Of a stretch of 64,000 bases of DNA, positions 1 through 12,200 are shown one piece after another. This DNA comes from Massariosphaeria phaeospora. Its lineage: Eukaryota; Ascomycota; Dothideomycetes; Pleosporales. The stretch's first letter is position 1; the number at the start of each line of letters is the position of its first letter. Location: assembly GCA_011032825.1 (NCBI GenBank), contig JAADJZ010000032.1, forward strand, positions 310,001 through 374,000. The letters are read 5' to 3'. The translations under genes and the position numbers were made by a program. The notes under the pieces were generated by a model, which had not been told where the DNA came from, made no database searches, and worked only from the letters and a program-made list of their open reading frames with translations.

Positions 1-841
1 TACTACGTCGGAAAGCGTCTGATAGCCTTGTCGCTTTGATGTTATTATACTGATACGACTGTGCTCTAGTATGTATGTAGCAATCATCTCTTCATGCCTA
101 ACAGCTTATAAGACATTGCACTTATCAAGCCAACCAACCCACACAACCCCTCCTCATCCTCATTCTTACCTTCCACCTCACCGTTCGTTCCTCGGCTCCG
201 TAGCAACCGCCTTCGATCGGTTCCGTTCCTCCTTCGGCCCAGCCAGTCAAAAGTTGAATGCCCCCGAGCAAGCCGTCTCACTTCTCTAGCGTAGTAGGGT
301 CCGATCAGGTCTCGACGTCAGTGGGCTTGGGCGGGGCGGAACGTGCAGCTTAATGCATAAGGACCTCTTCGCTTCTTCGAATCTCCTCAGCTCCTCATAT
401 TCTACATTCTCCAATATTAGGATAAGGAGATAGATGTACTGGAACAGCTTGGCTTCTTCAATGCCCCTTTTTTTTTTCTCGGCTTCGCTTCGGCCTGACC
501 TGTTGGGCTGGCTGTTCGCTTAGCGACTGGTTTGGGTTTGCTGGAAAGAAATAGTAGGAGCTAAGCTACATGGCCACCCATTCAGCTTCTACTGAATACA
601 AATGAGGCTCCCCTTGAGCATTCGCGCAAACTTTTATTCACACACTACAGAGAGAGAGAGAGAGAGAGACATGTACATTGATTGTATCCGTACTGTATAG
701 TTATTATAACAGTCTAGCATGTTATGATGAGCGTAAGTAATCTCTAGTAGACATAGCTACAACTTCCAAGCCCATCCATCCCATCCATGCACTACAACAA
801 CGACAATGAACGCAACGCACACTCCTTCAACTCTCTCTGTC

Positions 842-899
<58 letters not shown>
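1..899. other. Intergenic, gene-free left edge
   Basis: I see no supportable gene here. The only reading frames are short and low-complexity. The stretch holds a (GA)n run at about 651-668 and the start of a long (CT)n tract at about 832. It is the downstream flank of the minus-strand gene that ends at 900. Confidence 0.6.
832..898. repeat. (CT)n microsatellite
   Basis: An almost pure CT dinucleotide run of roughly 65 bp, interrupted twice by GT near its left end. It abuts the stop codon of the minus-strand PXB/DUF3818 gene (stop at 900-902), so it lies in the first bases of that gene's 3' untranslated region. Confidence 0.95.
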
Positions 900-901
<2 letters not shown>

Positions 902-3150
902 ACCCCCCCACAACCTCCAACCCCCTACTCACCCCCACCCACCCCTCCCGCACCCCCTCCCACACCCTCGCCGTCATACCCTCAACCTCGCCATCGCGCC
1001 TCCGCTCGCGCCGCTCCTTCGCATCGCCATTACCATCCCCCGCCACCTCCTGCACGCGGTCTTTGCTCGCGACGCGCTTATGCGTCGCACCAGCACCACC
1101 GCCACCATTACCATTCCCGCCCCCCATATCACTCTTCAACCCCTTGCCGTCCAGCTCGCCTTTGATCTCCCAGCCGTGGCGCACAGGGCCGTGCAGCGTG
1201 GCCGGCGTGATGAGCGCGCTGTCGAGCAGCGAGTGCCAGCGCGAGAGGTACATGCCCGGGCCGTGTGTGGTGCCGTGCGGGTGCGGCGGGGGTTTCGACG
1301 AGCCGTTTGCTGTGGTGGCGGTGGCGGAGGGCTGCGTGGAATGCATGATGGATTTGAGGCGGGCGTGCGATGTCTGTTTGAGCGTGTGGAGGTGCGTCTC
1401 GTGCTGGTCGAGCAGCGCGCGCAGCTCGTCTTGCGTTACGGCGGGCAGGCTGGCGAACAGCGCGCGGATGGGGCGCGTCATGTTCCCCGCGCCGCCGTCG
1501 CCGGTCTCCTCTGCGGTTTTGGCGGCCGCGGTGACGCGCAGTTCGGCGAGGACCGAGTGCGCGTAGGTGCGGTATTGGGAGGCGAGGTCGGGGGCGTTTT
1601 TGCACACTTGGTGCACGAATTTGTGCGTTGAGGGCATGTGTTTGCGGAGGAGCTGGACGTAGTCTTCGACGGTGGGCACGCTGTCAGCGCTGGTGGGCCC
1701 CGTGTCCATGCTGGCTGGGGCTGGCCGGGCGGGCGAACTGCTGCGGCTGTTTGCTGTGGAGCCTGCGCGGCTCCGGTCGCCGTTGCCTTTCTTTGGTTTT
1801 GACACTTTGATGAGATCGTTTAGGAAACTCTCTGCGTCTGCGACTGTGCCGGACAGGTCCACTGCATTGTGGACTGCTCGAATGACGGGATCGAAGGCCG
1901 AGACGAGGTCGCGGATCGCGGAGGTCAGTAGATCGGGCTGCATCTTGCACAGAATCTTGGTCAGTTCTTCCCGGTCGCGGATAGACTGGTAGGTGCTGTA
2001 GAACTCTAGCGCAATGCCATGCTGGTGCTCAGTCAGGGATTCGGCTTTCACCGGGGGGTTGGCCGATTCGAGGATCACGGCGATGATGGACTTGGATTCT
2101 TGTATCGAGATGTTGCGCGCGGCATCGTGCGTGTCGCGTGAAGCGTAGACGTGACTCTTGATTGCGTTGAGCGCTTCCTTCTTCGGCGCGTCGCGAGACG
2201 ATTCGACCTGTTTCGCGCGCCGCTGGAATTCGGACGTGTCCCAGGCCATGACTGTGGAGATGATCTGCTGCATGAGATTCATGCCGTCGTTGGTGTTGTT
2301 GGTCAGCCCGATCCAGTTTGTCACGGCCGTCACTGACAGCTTTGCCAGCACCAGCCGCACCATGCCGTTGATCATGGTCGCGGCATTACCGACGCGCAGA
2401 GTTTGCTTCACGACGTAGTAGGGGATGAGGCGGTGGACGTTCTCGACTAGGCGGAGTAGGTACTGGCCGTCGGGCGACATGATGAAGATGTGGTGGAGCA
2501 AAGAGGCGATGCTGCGTTCGTTAGCGGAGCCCTGGTGGTTGTAGAATGGGATGGGCTGACTTTAGGAGGATGTATTCGTGCGCCGCCTGCACCAGACTTG
2601 AGTGGTCCTCCAGCTTGCCTGTGGCAGCCGTCTTCTTGAATAGCTCGTCGAGGAGGTCTCCATATATCAGCTCCCGCATGCCGTCGTCCCACGCCTCGAG
2701 CAGGTCCTCCGGTTTGCTAGCATTGTAGTCCTTCTTGGCCACAGCCTCCTTCTCGGCCCGGACGGGGTACCCGCCGAGCATGCCTCGCGCGACATACTCC
2801 AGCAGGCTGCTGATGGCCGTCGCCAGTGCCTTGCGTGCGCCAATAGAGCCTTTGTCGTAGCTCTCGCTCAGTTCGGCCTCGGCCATCTTCGCGACCAGCG
2901 TCCGGATCTTGTCCTGCCAGAAGTCCAGCCCGATGCTATTCAGGCCCGGCAGCGGCAGCACGAACTTGTTCAGCATGTTCTGCAGCAGCGGCGACGTCGT
3001 CTGCACGCCGTCGGCCTTGCGGAAGGGGTAGCCATAGTGGTCGATGGTCGCGGGGTCCTTGAAGGCCTCGATCTCGGCGTAGAGCTGGTGGTGGATGAGC
3101 ACGTCGAAGAGGGCGTGTGTCTGCGCGGCATCGAGGCTGGAGGACGGCAT
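900..3150 (-). CDS. PX-associated (PXB/DUF3818) family protein, broken by one frameshift
   Basis: The N-terminal part (3150 down to about 2562) opens with the motif AQTHALFDVLIHHQLYAEIE and a HYGYPF block, which I recognise as the PX-associated (PXB) domain of fungal lipid-binding PX proteins related to yeast Ypr097w. The C-terminal part (about 2561 to 900) carries a DUF3818-like region containing SPDGQYLLRLVENVHRLIPY, then a charged, low-complexity tail. No PX domain itself is visible. The two parts are in different frames. Around 2555-2562 the first frame runs into out-of-frame codons ending in a stop at about 2521, while the other frame gives a natural continuation (PIPFYNHQGSANERSIASLL). 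I could not find a GT-AG intron that keeps the conserved residues on both sides, so a one-base indel, real or a sequencing error, is the simplest reading. Product about 750 aa. Start chosen at the ATG before PSSSLDAAQ. Confidence 0.72.
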
Positions 3151-3568
3151 CGTCGAGCGCGCATGGCCGGAGGGGGGGAGAGCTGGAGATAGAAGTGCAA
3201 TTGCGCTGTTGACTGCAGTCTAAGTTGCAAACGCGCGTCAACGTCATCGCGGATGGTGGCGGGCGGGGGCGGTGCAGTGTGGCTAGTGCCGGGCTTTTCC
3301 CCACACCTCATCCTTTGGGCCTCAAATTCGACGTCTGCCGTCGAACACTTCACACGTTACACGTCTACCAGCATCGACTCTCTATCGACCCGATTACTAT
3401 CTAGTAACGTGCCTGTTGGTTCTTCACAGTGTGTTTTGGCCAGGAACATATGGACAGTTCAAATACGATGCATTCTACTACGCGCCCACAAACACACCTG
3501 CGCACTCATGCTTAGCCTCCAAGGCGGCGACTTTCACAGGTGACTTTCACTAATTACGAGCACAACCC
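3151..3568. other. Intergenic spacer between two minus-strand genes
   Basis: About 420 bp between the start of the PXB/DUF3818 gene and the stop of the next minus-strand gene. The ORFs seen are short and unconvincing. It probably contains the promoter of the left gene and the 3' end of the right one. Confidence 0.5.
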
Positions 3569-6217
3569 TTATTTGGGACCCAGTCCACTTCCTCGCTTTC
3601 CAGTGAGCTCTGCAACCTTTACTCTCCAGCCTCGCAAGCAGCAACCTCTCGGCGCCGCACCCGCTTCCGCTTGGTTAGATGCTCCCGTCGTCCACGGTGC
3701 GATCCTGGCTCTGTCATCTTCTCGCATTTGAACTGACAGTCTGTCTCTTGCCGTCTTTCTTTCCGGTAGACTCGGGGATGGGTCTCGGCCACCAGGCCAT
3801 GAGTCAGCATAGGGAATGTCAAAGCCGGGCAGGTCTTTCCATAGCGCTTGTGCTGTACGAGGGGGCGCTTCAGGACGTGTGTAGTTAGTGTAGTCGACAT
3901 GGTGGACGCGTACTGTGGGTTCACCTTGAGGAGTTGGATTTGTTGATAGCCTGGACGAGCTAGCAGCTGCCACCGCTGATTCTGGCAGCGCCTGGTTCAG
4001 CATTGACGTCTGGTTCCGGGAGCTAGGCAGGCTTAGCGATGACAAGGGGTTTCGCGATAAGGAGCCCACTGCACCCTCAAGATCGACATCCGATGAATAT
4101 CCAGACAGCCTCTTCCAAGCGCGTATTGAGACCTTGTCCAGCGCACCACCGTCACCTTTGTCTAGCTCGGTGTCTACGTCTCTCCGACTCATCCTTCTTT
4201 TCTCCTTCATCAACCTCTCCGTCTTTCTCTCCAGCGCACATCTCCGTAAGAACTGTTCCCTCTTCTCAAATCTCCACTTTGCGTCTACAACTTCCACTTT
4301 CACTCTGTCGCGCAAAGCCTTGTAGTCGTCCAGCTCGAGCAAGAACCCAATTCCACCTGTGAATGCGGCTACATCGCCCACAATGTGATTCAAAATGTAC
4401 CAGAGGACAACATCGGCATAGGCAGTCTTGCGAAGCTTGCCATGGTAGCCTTCCCAGACCAGCTCGACATCTTCGAGTTTCAGGGCGCGGTTCCCCAACA
4501 CCTCATTTACGACGTAGTCCTCGATTCGGTCTGCATCCGTATTGAGCCCCAGGACCCGGCATGCTCTTACTGTCTCGATCCCCTCCATGACGCTCGGCGG
4601 CACGCGCAACTCTCCAGTCGGTCTGCCATGCGCTGTCCCACAGCACCTTCGCATATAGCGAATCACTCTCTCAATACCGCCCTGCTCGGCGTCAAGGTCT
4701 GGAATCTCGATAACTTGAACCGCGCCTGGCTTGGAGCGTAAGCGATCCACAACCTTCGTGCCGCAAAACTGAAGCAGCATTCGCTCAGGCACAGCTTTCG
4801 CATAAGTCTCGCCCGTAAGAGCGTTGACAACCGCCAGCTTTGGGCCCTGGAGAAGTGCCGAGCGGGCCGCGCCAGTCATTTTCCTTCCGAGCATGAACAG
4901 GGACATGGTGTCAGAGCCTTCCGGCACCACCAGGGTCCATTCCTTTGGCGGCCTAGCCACGGGACGGGGAGACTGAGATACAGGCCGTCTAGGGATTTCC
5001 GACGTCGAATGTGAACGCCGAATTGTTTTGGTTGGAACTGCAAGGTCTGGTATGTCGTGCTCAAGCTGTGGCGAGGCTGGCACTGAACTGGGTTTTGGCA
5101 ATTTCCGACGCTCGGGAACGTGCCATGTTGAACGTCTGTTCGCGTCCGCCTTGATTTCTGCGGAATACTGTGCTAGGTCGTTGAGATTGTCTTCCCAGCT
5201 TGACGAAGCTTCATCCTCCTTTGGAGATGATGAGCCGCCTGAAAATAATTGCCCGGAGTTACTCGAACTGACCGAGCCCTCATTGGTGAGAGCTATATCG
5301 ATGGGTGGCGTGGCCGTTGTTAATCCATCAGCAATATCTGGACTTGATACAACCACTCCCTCGGTGCCTGGGTTGATGTTCTTTTCCTCCGTCCGTTCTG
5401 ACAGCACGATTGGGCCTGGATCTTCACTACCACCTCGTTTTGGCACTTCAGTACTCAGTCTGGGGTCTTTGTATCCGATATAAGTAGCTTTCAATAATTC
5501 CGTACTTCCGCGATTAGCACCCGAGTCGCGGAAAGCGGGGTGGACAAGTTCTTGGCGGGAGGATGTGGTGGTGCTGGTGCTGGTACGAGGTTGTGATGAT
5601 GAGGCCGTCGAAGACGAAGGTGGAGCCGCATGTGAAGAGTTCGAGGGACTAGGATCTGGTTGTTGCGAAGGCTCTGCTGTCGGAGGTGCTGGTGTCGAAG
5701 GTGCTGGTATCGGAGGCGTACTCGGAAGAGGAATCTGGCTCGGCTCACAACTTAGAGTCTGCGGTGTACACATGCTCCGAATAAGATGTTCCAGACTCGA
5801 GCTCCTCTCCGGAAAGCCCGACCTCAAGAACGTCGGACTCTGCGTCCTCCCCTGACCCGAATCTTCTACACCGCCAACAGAGGCCGCCGAGTCGTCGCGC
5901 TCACGCGCCAAAGCCTCGTCTCCCGCACCTTTCCATACCGTGTTCTGTTTCTTGAACAAGTCTGGCTCCGGCGTTCTCGCCCGCGCAGTGCCCGCACGCG
6001 CAATCCGAGCATTCAGCTCCACCAAATTCGACGCCGACGCGCTCGTTTTGGGGAACTGGCGCACGCCGTGCTTGTCGTAGCCGCGCGGGGGCGCACGGAT
6101 GTGGTCGCCGGTTTTTGTGTAGCCGTGGTTTGTTATTGGGGATTCTGGCGCGCTCTTGGAGCGGGGTGGGTCTGGGGGGTGGGAAGATGAAGATGAAAAA
6201 GATGCGGAGTCGGACAT
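3569..6217 (-). CDS. Large BTB-like (POZ-fold) protein with long disordered N-terminus
   Basis: An intronless ORF of about 882 aa from the ATG at 6217 (MSDSASFSSSSS). The ORF stays open upstream to another ATG at 6310, but that leader is His/Pro-rich and less gene-like. Residues 1-420 are Ser/Pro/Thr-rich and probably disordered. A structured block from about 424 to 670 starts with PKEWTLVVPEGSDTMSLFM and contains VQVIEIPDLDAEQGGIERVI and LKLEDVELVWEGYHG. This resembles the degenerate BTB/POZ-like domain of many Pezizomycotina hypothetical proteins: an 'IPDLD' strand followed by helices, then a BACK-like part. A basic helix (RRCALERKTERLMKEKRRM) follows, then a disordered tail ending in CCLRGWRVKVAEL. 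A short RIAPWT motif is shared with the BTB-like protein at 38.4 kb. Function unknown; the protein-interaction role is inferred from fold resemblance only. Confidence 0.75.
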   Translation of the reverse strand: MSDSASFSSSSSHPPDPPRSKSAPESPITNHGYTKTGDHIRAPPRGYDKHGVRQFPKTSASASNLVELNARIARAGTARARTPEPDLFKKQNTVWKGAGDEALARERDDSAASVGGVEDSGQGRTQSPTFLRSGFPERSSSLEHLIRSMCTPQTLSCEPSQIPLPSTPPIPAPSTPAPPTAEPSQQPDPSPSNSSHAAPPSSSTASSSQPRTSTSTTTSSRQELVHPAFRDSGANRGSTELLKATYIGYKDPRLSTEVPKRGGSEDPGPIVLSERTEEKNINPGTEGVVVSSPDIADGLTTATPPIDIALTNEGSVSSSNSGQLFSGGSSSPKEDEASSSWEDNLNDLAQYSAEIKADANRRSTWHVPERRKLPKPSSVPASPQLEHDIPDLAVPTKTIRRSHSTSEIPRRPVSQSPRPVARPPKEWTLVVPEGSDTMSLFMLGRKMTGAARSALLQGPKLAVVNALTGETYAKAVPERMLLQFCGTKVVDRLRSKPGAVQVIEIPDLDAEQGGIERVIRYMRRCCGTAHGRPTGELRVPPSVMEGIETVRACRVLGLNTDADRIEDYVVNEVLGNRALKLEDVELVWEGYHGKLRKTAYADVVLWYILNHIVGDVAAFTGGIGFLLELDDYKALRDRVKVEVVDAKWRFEKREQFLRRCALERKTERLMKEKRRMSRRDVDTELDKGDGGALDKVSIRAWKRLSGYSSDVDLEGAVGSLSRNPLSSLSLPSSRNQTSMLNQALPESAVAAASSSRLSTNPTPQGEPTVRVHHVDYTNYTRPEAPPRTAQALWKDLPGFDIPYADSWPGGRDPSPSLPERKTARDRLSVQMREDDRARIAPWTTGASNQAEAGAAPRGCCLRGWRVKVAELTGKRGSGLGPK

Positions 6218-7740
6218 GCCCGGCTGAACTGAAAGGTGGAAGTGGAAGTGGAGGGCCTGGTGAGGATGCGAAAGAAGGGATTCAGGAAGCGGGTTTGGGT
6301 GGCTAGGCATAGGGGATGGGGGTGTTTGTTAGCTGAGCTGTTGTGATGTTCGACAAACAGTTTAGAGACATGAATGAACGGGTGACGTGGTCGACGTGTG
6401 GGATGTGAAGCACCCACGCAAAGCAGCGCTCAAACATCACGTCGGTGTCGCGATAGAGGAGCTCTTCACTAGAATCGGTAGAAGCAGCCGATACCCTTCA
6501 CATCCTCTACGCAGGGCAGCATCTCGAAGAACCACTGGCTTCAACGTCGCACACGTTCCCTTCACACCGGAACCTTCAAACCAAACTTTTTCTTCACTGT
6601 CGCTGTCGCTCGTTGTCTTCGCCACCGCAAACAACTTTCGCTATTCAAGTGCATGTGCTTCCTTCATTACCGGTGGTCCTATGCGCCCCCCCCCCCGCGA
6701 CGCCCATCGCGCCCACGAACGCAGCCGCACAACCGCTTCCCACCCGCTACGTCATCGCCACTCGGGCTGCCGGTGCCGGCGATACCAGCTCGCGCGGCGG
6801 CATCAGCAGCGGTGCGGCGGCCAGCAGAAACTCGTCACAGAGCTGCTGGAGCGAAAGCTCGCGCGCTCGTGCACATAGCTTCGGGTTGTTAGAGCGTGGT
6901 TCGCGGCGCTGGTGGCTGTGGTTAGTAGCGCTGTAAGACTGGCGGAAGCTACTCCTACGCCTACGCCTGCTCATCGTTATCCTGCAACCGCGACCGCGAC
7001 AACCGCCCCACCACAACACGTCCTCCTCGTCGTCGTGCACATCCCGTATTCCGTCCGCAATGACGGTACGCCGCGGATGGTGCCGGTGGTTTTTAGTGCG
7101 ATGGATGGGGGGTTGAGGCGTGTGTTGGAGGGGGTGGATGGGGGGTTGGGGATGGAAGTGAGGAGGAGAGGGGGGAGGTAGATTAGAGATGTATGTGAGA
7201 GGAAGATTTTGAGACTGTAGAGGCAGGATGGATATACACACGAGTGGAAGTATGGGAGAAATTTGACATTCGTGGCGCGGGCAGACGACGACTAAATAGC
7301 AGCTACAGGACTGGAGAGAAAATGTTTGGAGTGCGAGATTCGTTCACAAACGAGATCGTTTTGCTTGTAGTATAGTAGCGCGCATAGATTCCTTTGTCAC
7401 GGCGACGCATGGAACCCAGTCGTCCGAGGCGCTTACGCTATTTGAGTGGTCGTACTAAAGCTATGTACACGCAGCCTCACCGGAAGATACCCTCTAACAG
7501 TTACCTTGTAGCGATATCAATTTGCGTTCATGTACAAGTAAAGTATCCAGATGAGATCAGCTATCTAGGAAAGGCAAAGCTCGTATTGAGATATATTCGA
7601 TCTTCAAAGGTTCGCGAAAGCTCATGTGGCATACTGCGTCAGATGCTCAGAGTGTGCTTTGCACACCATTCGTTGCATGGCCGGCGTTCGAAGCTTGGGA
7701 ATTCGGGGTGATGTCACGTGTGACGTGCCGTTGTCTGGGT
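6218..7740. other. Ambiguous region with overlapping open frames on both strands
   Basis: Several mid-size frames overlap at about 6387-7241. On the plus strand, frames from 6613 and from 6912 would need an intron or frameshift to join. The second encodes QHVLLVVVHIPYSVRNDGTP and ends at 7181. On the minus strand, 7241-6747 is also open. The sequence is GC-rich with CCC runs, which keeps several frames open. A small plus-strand gene at about 6.6-7.2 kb is possible but I cannot support one model. From 7182 to 7740 nothing is recognised. Confidence 0.3.
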
Positions 7741-7754
7741 GAAGGCGGCGGAGA

Positions 7755-7862
7755 TTATGGGTCCGTCGTCGCAAAAGTGGGTCCTATCGTTGCAAAAGTG
7801 GGTCTTTCCACACGCTATACCCTTTGCAGCGAACCCGGCAGCCCGGACCTCGCTTAAAAATT
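7755..7862 (+). repeat. Dispersed repeat, copy 1 (GCAAAAGTGGGTC units)
   Basis: Contains two tandem copies of a roughly 18-bp unit with core GCAAAAGTGGGTC, followed by a segment reading CCCTTTGCAGCG and then CGCTTAAA. The same block, in the same order, occurs in reverse complement at about 36123-36290, where it has more tandem units. Similarity between the copies runs over about 110 bp. It does not look coding and may be a terminal piece or relic of a transposable element. Confidence 0.8.
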
Positions 7863-8188
7863 ATTATGTAAACACGCGCTAGGCCAGGCGCTAGTGGGCG
7901 CTGGGGTATTTCAGTCCACCCAGACCAACTCCTCGACCCTCCACAACACCAAACCGCAAATCCTCGGCCTTCAAGTCAACGCGCCCAATGCCTCAACCAC
8001 TCCTCCCAGGCATCACCTGACCTCGAGTCACTTCAAGTATTCCCTTCCTTGCTCACATCACTTTTGTACATCACTGACCTTCTTCAGACTCATGATCACT
8101 CATCATCCATCATCCAACTCACACCTTCGCCTGAGTATGAGAGACATCCCGGATTTTGGTAGCCTGGTTTCCCGCCGACTCAAGTCCA

Positions 8189-8326
8189 GTGCGTGTGGTA
8201 GAGGATCAAAGTACCTGGCCTCATTGCAATGTTCGGTGCGTGTGGTAGAGGGTCTTCGTACCTGGCCTCACTGAATGTTCAATGTGTGTGGAAGAGGGTC
8301 TTTGCATCTGGCCTCACTGAACCTCT
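8189..8326. repeat. 46-bp tandem repeat, three copies
   Basis: Three consecutive degenerate copies of a unit of about 46 bp, starting near 8189, 8235 and 8281. Each contains TGTGGTAGAGG or a close variant, followed by ACCTGGCCTCA or a close variant. Differences are mostly single substitutions. Non-coding as far as I can tell. Confidence 0.8.
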
Positions 8327-8449
8327 CACTCCGCGGATGTCCACAATGCCTCATGAAGGGGTGTCTTTCTGCTCAGGTGTCGTCTTCGGTTGCACTGCCT
8401 GAGATCGAATCGATTCGACTTACCCTTTACGATGCCTTCGGTTTCAACT

Positions 8450-8600
8450 TCCATTCCTGGTCTCGATGCTTCAACTCCATTCAACTTCGATGCGTCGACT
8501 TCATCCATCTTCGATGTCAACTCCATCCATATCGACTTCAACTGCATCCAACTTCAATGCTTCAACTCCATGCATCTCATCCATCGACCTTCAACCGACT
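8450..8600. repeat. Degenerate short tandem repeat (TTCAACTCCATCCA-like)
   Basis: A run of imperfect units built on TTCAACTCCAT and TTCGATG, with spacing of about 18-36 bp. All frames stay open, giving spurious ORFs rich in Ser, Thr, His and Phe. No gene is inferred. Confidence 0.6.
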
Positions 8601-9235
8601 TCCTTGCATCATCAATCGATTCGATCTCAGCGCATCTTCTCTGGTACATCGTGGTGGATTGGTACAGGACATAGAGCGAGCTATGGGTCTCCTGCGGATG
8701 TACTTCTGCCCGGCTGGCGTTTGCATCAGGATCGAGTTATAGGGCACAGTTGAAGGGAGTTCTGTGGGTTCCCTGCGATTGGACCTCATCGAGAGGTCCG
8801 GGATCTTCTTGGCTGGAAATGTTTGGGTGGTTTTCAAATGGTTCTACTTTTGTTTTTTTGCGAATGCTTTGCTTTTTGGTCGGATGGATGGGTCTGTTCT
8901 TGGTCTGTTGTTCCTTATGATAGTTGGCTGGTCTCATATGCATTCCATGTCCAACATCAATACAACTTCTTTGCATCTTCAACTCTTACTTCCAATGCTT
9001 GGTGCTTGTCGTGATTGTGTTGGTTGTTCGTGGGTTAATATTTATAATGCACATGCATTCATCAATGCGATGATGTAAGTAATATAAGACTGAAGTACAT
9101 AGTAAGATGTCTCAAGTACAATCGATCAACACAACACTACCTAAGACGATTAACACAACACTAGCTGAGACATGACATAGATAACATAGTAAGATCTAAT
9201 CATAACACAACACATCCGTCTATTACCCTACCTAC

Positions 9236-12200
9236 TCAACCCTCCCGCTTCACCGCACCCTCCCGCTTCACCGCACCCTCCCTCGCTACCTTCCTTACCA
9301 ACTTCTTCTGCACCATCTTCTCCTTCGTGCTTGTGCTAGCTCTCACACCCTTACCCTTATTACTACCCCACTTCACTACGCGAAACAACCAATAACTCCC
9401 CACCGCCACCCCAACATTAACCGCGACAAACGCCCACACAATCCCAAAATCCCGCCACCTTTCCCCCCAAAAGATATCCGCACCCGCGAGAAACTGGTCC
9501 GAGCCACTCACGCCACAGTACCTGCACTGCGCCCCCGCCTCCGGATTCTGCAGCTCGCCCGGCGCCACGCGCAAGTACGGCGCGAGGTACTCGGCACACG
9601 ACAAGCCAGCCGGCGGATCGAACACGGACGTCTCGGCCGGCGCGCAGCGCACGCGGCGGTCGTGCAGCGCGGTGGCGACAATGCCGCCGATCCAGTAGGT
9701 GAACGGATTAGCGCGGTACATAAACTGCCAAAAGCCCGGCAGCGCGGCGGGGCTCTGCAGCACGCCGGAGAACAGCAGGCTCATGAAGACGAGCAGGGTG
9801 ACGATGGCGGAGGCGGTGTGCGCGTCGGGCAGCGCGGCGATGGTCATTTGCGCGAAGGCGGAGGCGTAGACGAAGAGCTGGATGCAGAAGAGCAGCATGA
9901 GGAGTTGGCGCTCGGGGGACAGGACGCCGATGATCGGGTAGTAGCAGCAGGCCCAGACGAGGAGGCCTGTGGCGGTTTGGTACGGGATTTCGACGAAGAT
10001 GTTGGCGAGCATGAAGGCTTTCCAGGAGTAGGTTTTTGAGGGCCGCTCGCGGACTTCGTAGAGGGAGCGTTGGGTTATGAAGAGGGGTTGGATCTAGCGC
10101 GGAGTCAGCTTGGGGGTTATCGGGTGGAATGAGAACGTACCTGTTGAACGATGGTCGAGAAGATGGTGGACAGCATAAAAGTCGCAAACACGAAGCTCTG
10201 CATGCCGGTGAGCGAGCTATCCGCATCGAAGAACGTGAAGCCGATAAACAGCCCCGCCGCCACGCCGAGCAGGAACTTCGCAAAGACATAGCTGGGCATG
10301 CGCCAGTACTGCTGGAACACGCGCTTGGTGACCTCAGCCAGCTGCACCGCAAACGGCATTGCAAACTCGGAATGCGCCCCCTCCTCGTCTTCGCCCGCGA
10401 CCGCCTCGCCCATCATGTCATGGTGGATGCGGTCAAGCTCGCGCTCGACCTCTTGGCGCGTCTCGCTAGCCTTCCACACGCCGTGCCAGTCGCGGCCGCT
10501 GTTGCTGACGATTTCGAGCATATATTCGGCAGGGTTCTCTTCGTCGCCGCATTTGCGGGCGCCGTTGGATTCGAAGTATTCGAGCAGGGTGCGTGAGTTC
10601 TGGCCGATGGAGCCGAAGTAGACGGTTTTGCCGCCTTCGGCGAGGAAGAGGAGGCGGTCGAATTCTTGGAAGAGGATTGCCGACGGCTGGTGTATGGTGC
10701 AGAGGACTGTTCCAGATTAGAATGGGAGAGATTGTGGGGGGTAGGGAGTCGTACCTGCTTGGCCGGCGTCTGCGAGTTTGCGTAGAAACGCGCAGATGGA
10801 CCAGGAGCTCTGACTGTCGAGGCCAGACGTTGGCTCATCAAGGAAGAGCAGTAGTTTAGGCTTGGCCGCGAGCTCAACACCAATGGTCAGAAGCTTGCGC
10901 TGCTCGACGTTGAGTCCCTCGCCTGGAATACCGACGACGGCATTGGCGAAGTCACCCATGTTGAGCATCTTGATCACTTCCTCAACGTACTCGTGCTTCT
11001 CTTGCTTGCTGACCGACTTGGGTTGGCGAAGCATGGCGCTGAACCGCAGACTCTCGCGGACAGTAGCAGTTTCCAGATGTAGATCTATCATTGTTAGTTT
11101 GAGTTTTAGGATGGTTCGGCCTCTACCAACTAACCCTGCTGTTGCACATAGCCGGTTTTTCGCTGAAAACTGGCGTCCAAAGGCTTTCCATTCACGAACA
11201 TGTCGCCAGTAATAACGCCCATCGATGTTCGTTGGGCGAGGCCATCTAGCAGAGTAGTCTTTCCAGCGCCACTGACACCCATCAGGGCGGTAAGTGTGCC
11301 TGGCTTGACCCACCCAGAAACGTTGTCCAGCAAACGTCGAGGTTCACCTTTGATGTTGATATCGTAAAGCACATCCCTCCAGGTGAAAATGTCTTTCTGA
11401 GGTTCAACAGCCCTAACATCTGCATCTTGTGTGCCAGCTTTTGCATCTGCTACACCAGACTCCACATCATCTTGACGGTCTGCGCCATTCCTCTGCAGAT
11501 GCGGGGGAACACCACCGCGCCGAAAGACGAGCACTTCCGCTGTGCTTGACATAGAGGAGTTGAGCTCCACAGCGACGAAATACACCACCATGAAGAATAT
11601 GAGAAAGCCGATAAGTATGGCAAAGTTTCGCCAGACATGAGCGTAATAGTATTCGTAGTTCAGGGCAATAAAATCGTCGCCACTGACAGTCCGCTGTCCA
11701 GCGACTGCCCCAACGATGCTGCAAATCCATGAGTCGCCCTGCAGCGGTGTGTAGGCTGGGACGATTGCTGAACATGTGTACTGCCGTCCGTGGAATTCAT
11801 TCGCGACGAGGATCTCGAAAGCGTAGAAAACCGGGTTAATCCAGCGTATCCAACTAAACCAGGGGTGCATATTGGGCGGCGCGATTATAAATCCAGTGTA
11901 GATGACGATTGCTAAAACCAGCACACCCGATAGAGCCATAGCTTGCGAGACGGTCTTCGTGACTGCTGCCATGGTTCTGAAGACTGCTGACATAACAAAG
12001 GTCGAGATGTAGGTGATGAGGAAATAGAGGAAGAACTGAGCTGGTTCCCGCCGCAGGCCTGCCATAAAGTAGAGAACAATGTTGAAAGCGACAGCTTGGG
12101 CGAACTTGACTGGTACATCTGCCACTATCCCGGCGACTGCTTCTGTAGCGGGATGATAGAAGGCATATGATGCATGCTTCTCGACAATAGGACGTTGAGC

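Larger units (their letters stand above)
7890..9235. other. Gene-free region with low-complexity repeats
   Basis: Apart from the minisatellites listed separately, this stretch has only AT-rich, low-complexity frames such as 8764-9078, a hydrophobic reading with no recognisable domain. I see no gene. It lies between the dispersed repeat at 7.8 kb and the 3' end of the ABC transporter gene. Confidence 0.5.

Noticed and set aside
374..385. TTCGAATC resembling a tRNA B box
   Set aside because: No matching A box or foldable cloverleaf around it; no tRNA gene is supported anywhere in the window.
787..1631. Plus-strand ORFs of 259, 119 and 183 codons
   Set aside because: They lie opposite the PXB/DUF3818 gene, start in a CT microsatellite and have Arg/Pro/Cys-rich shadow composition.
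2521..2562. A short intron to join the two halves of the PXB/DUF3818 gene
   Set aside because: Candidates with the right phase are 37 or 61 nt and would delete residues that read as conserved on both sides; a frameshift is simpler.
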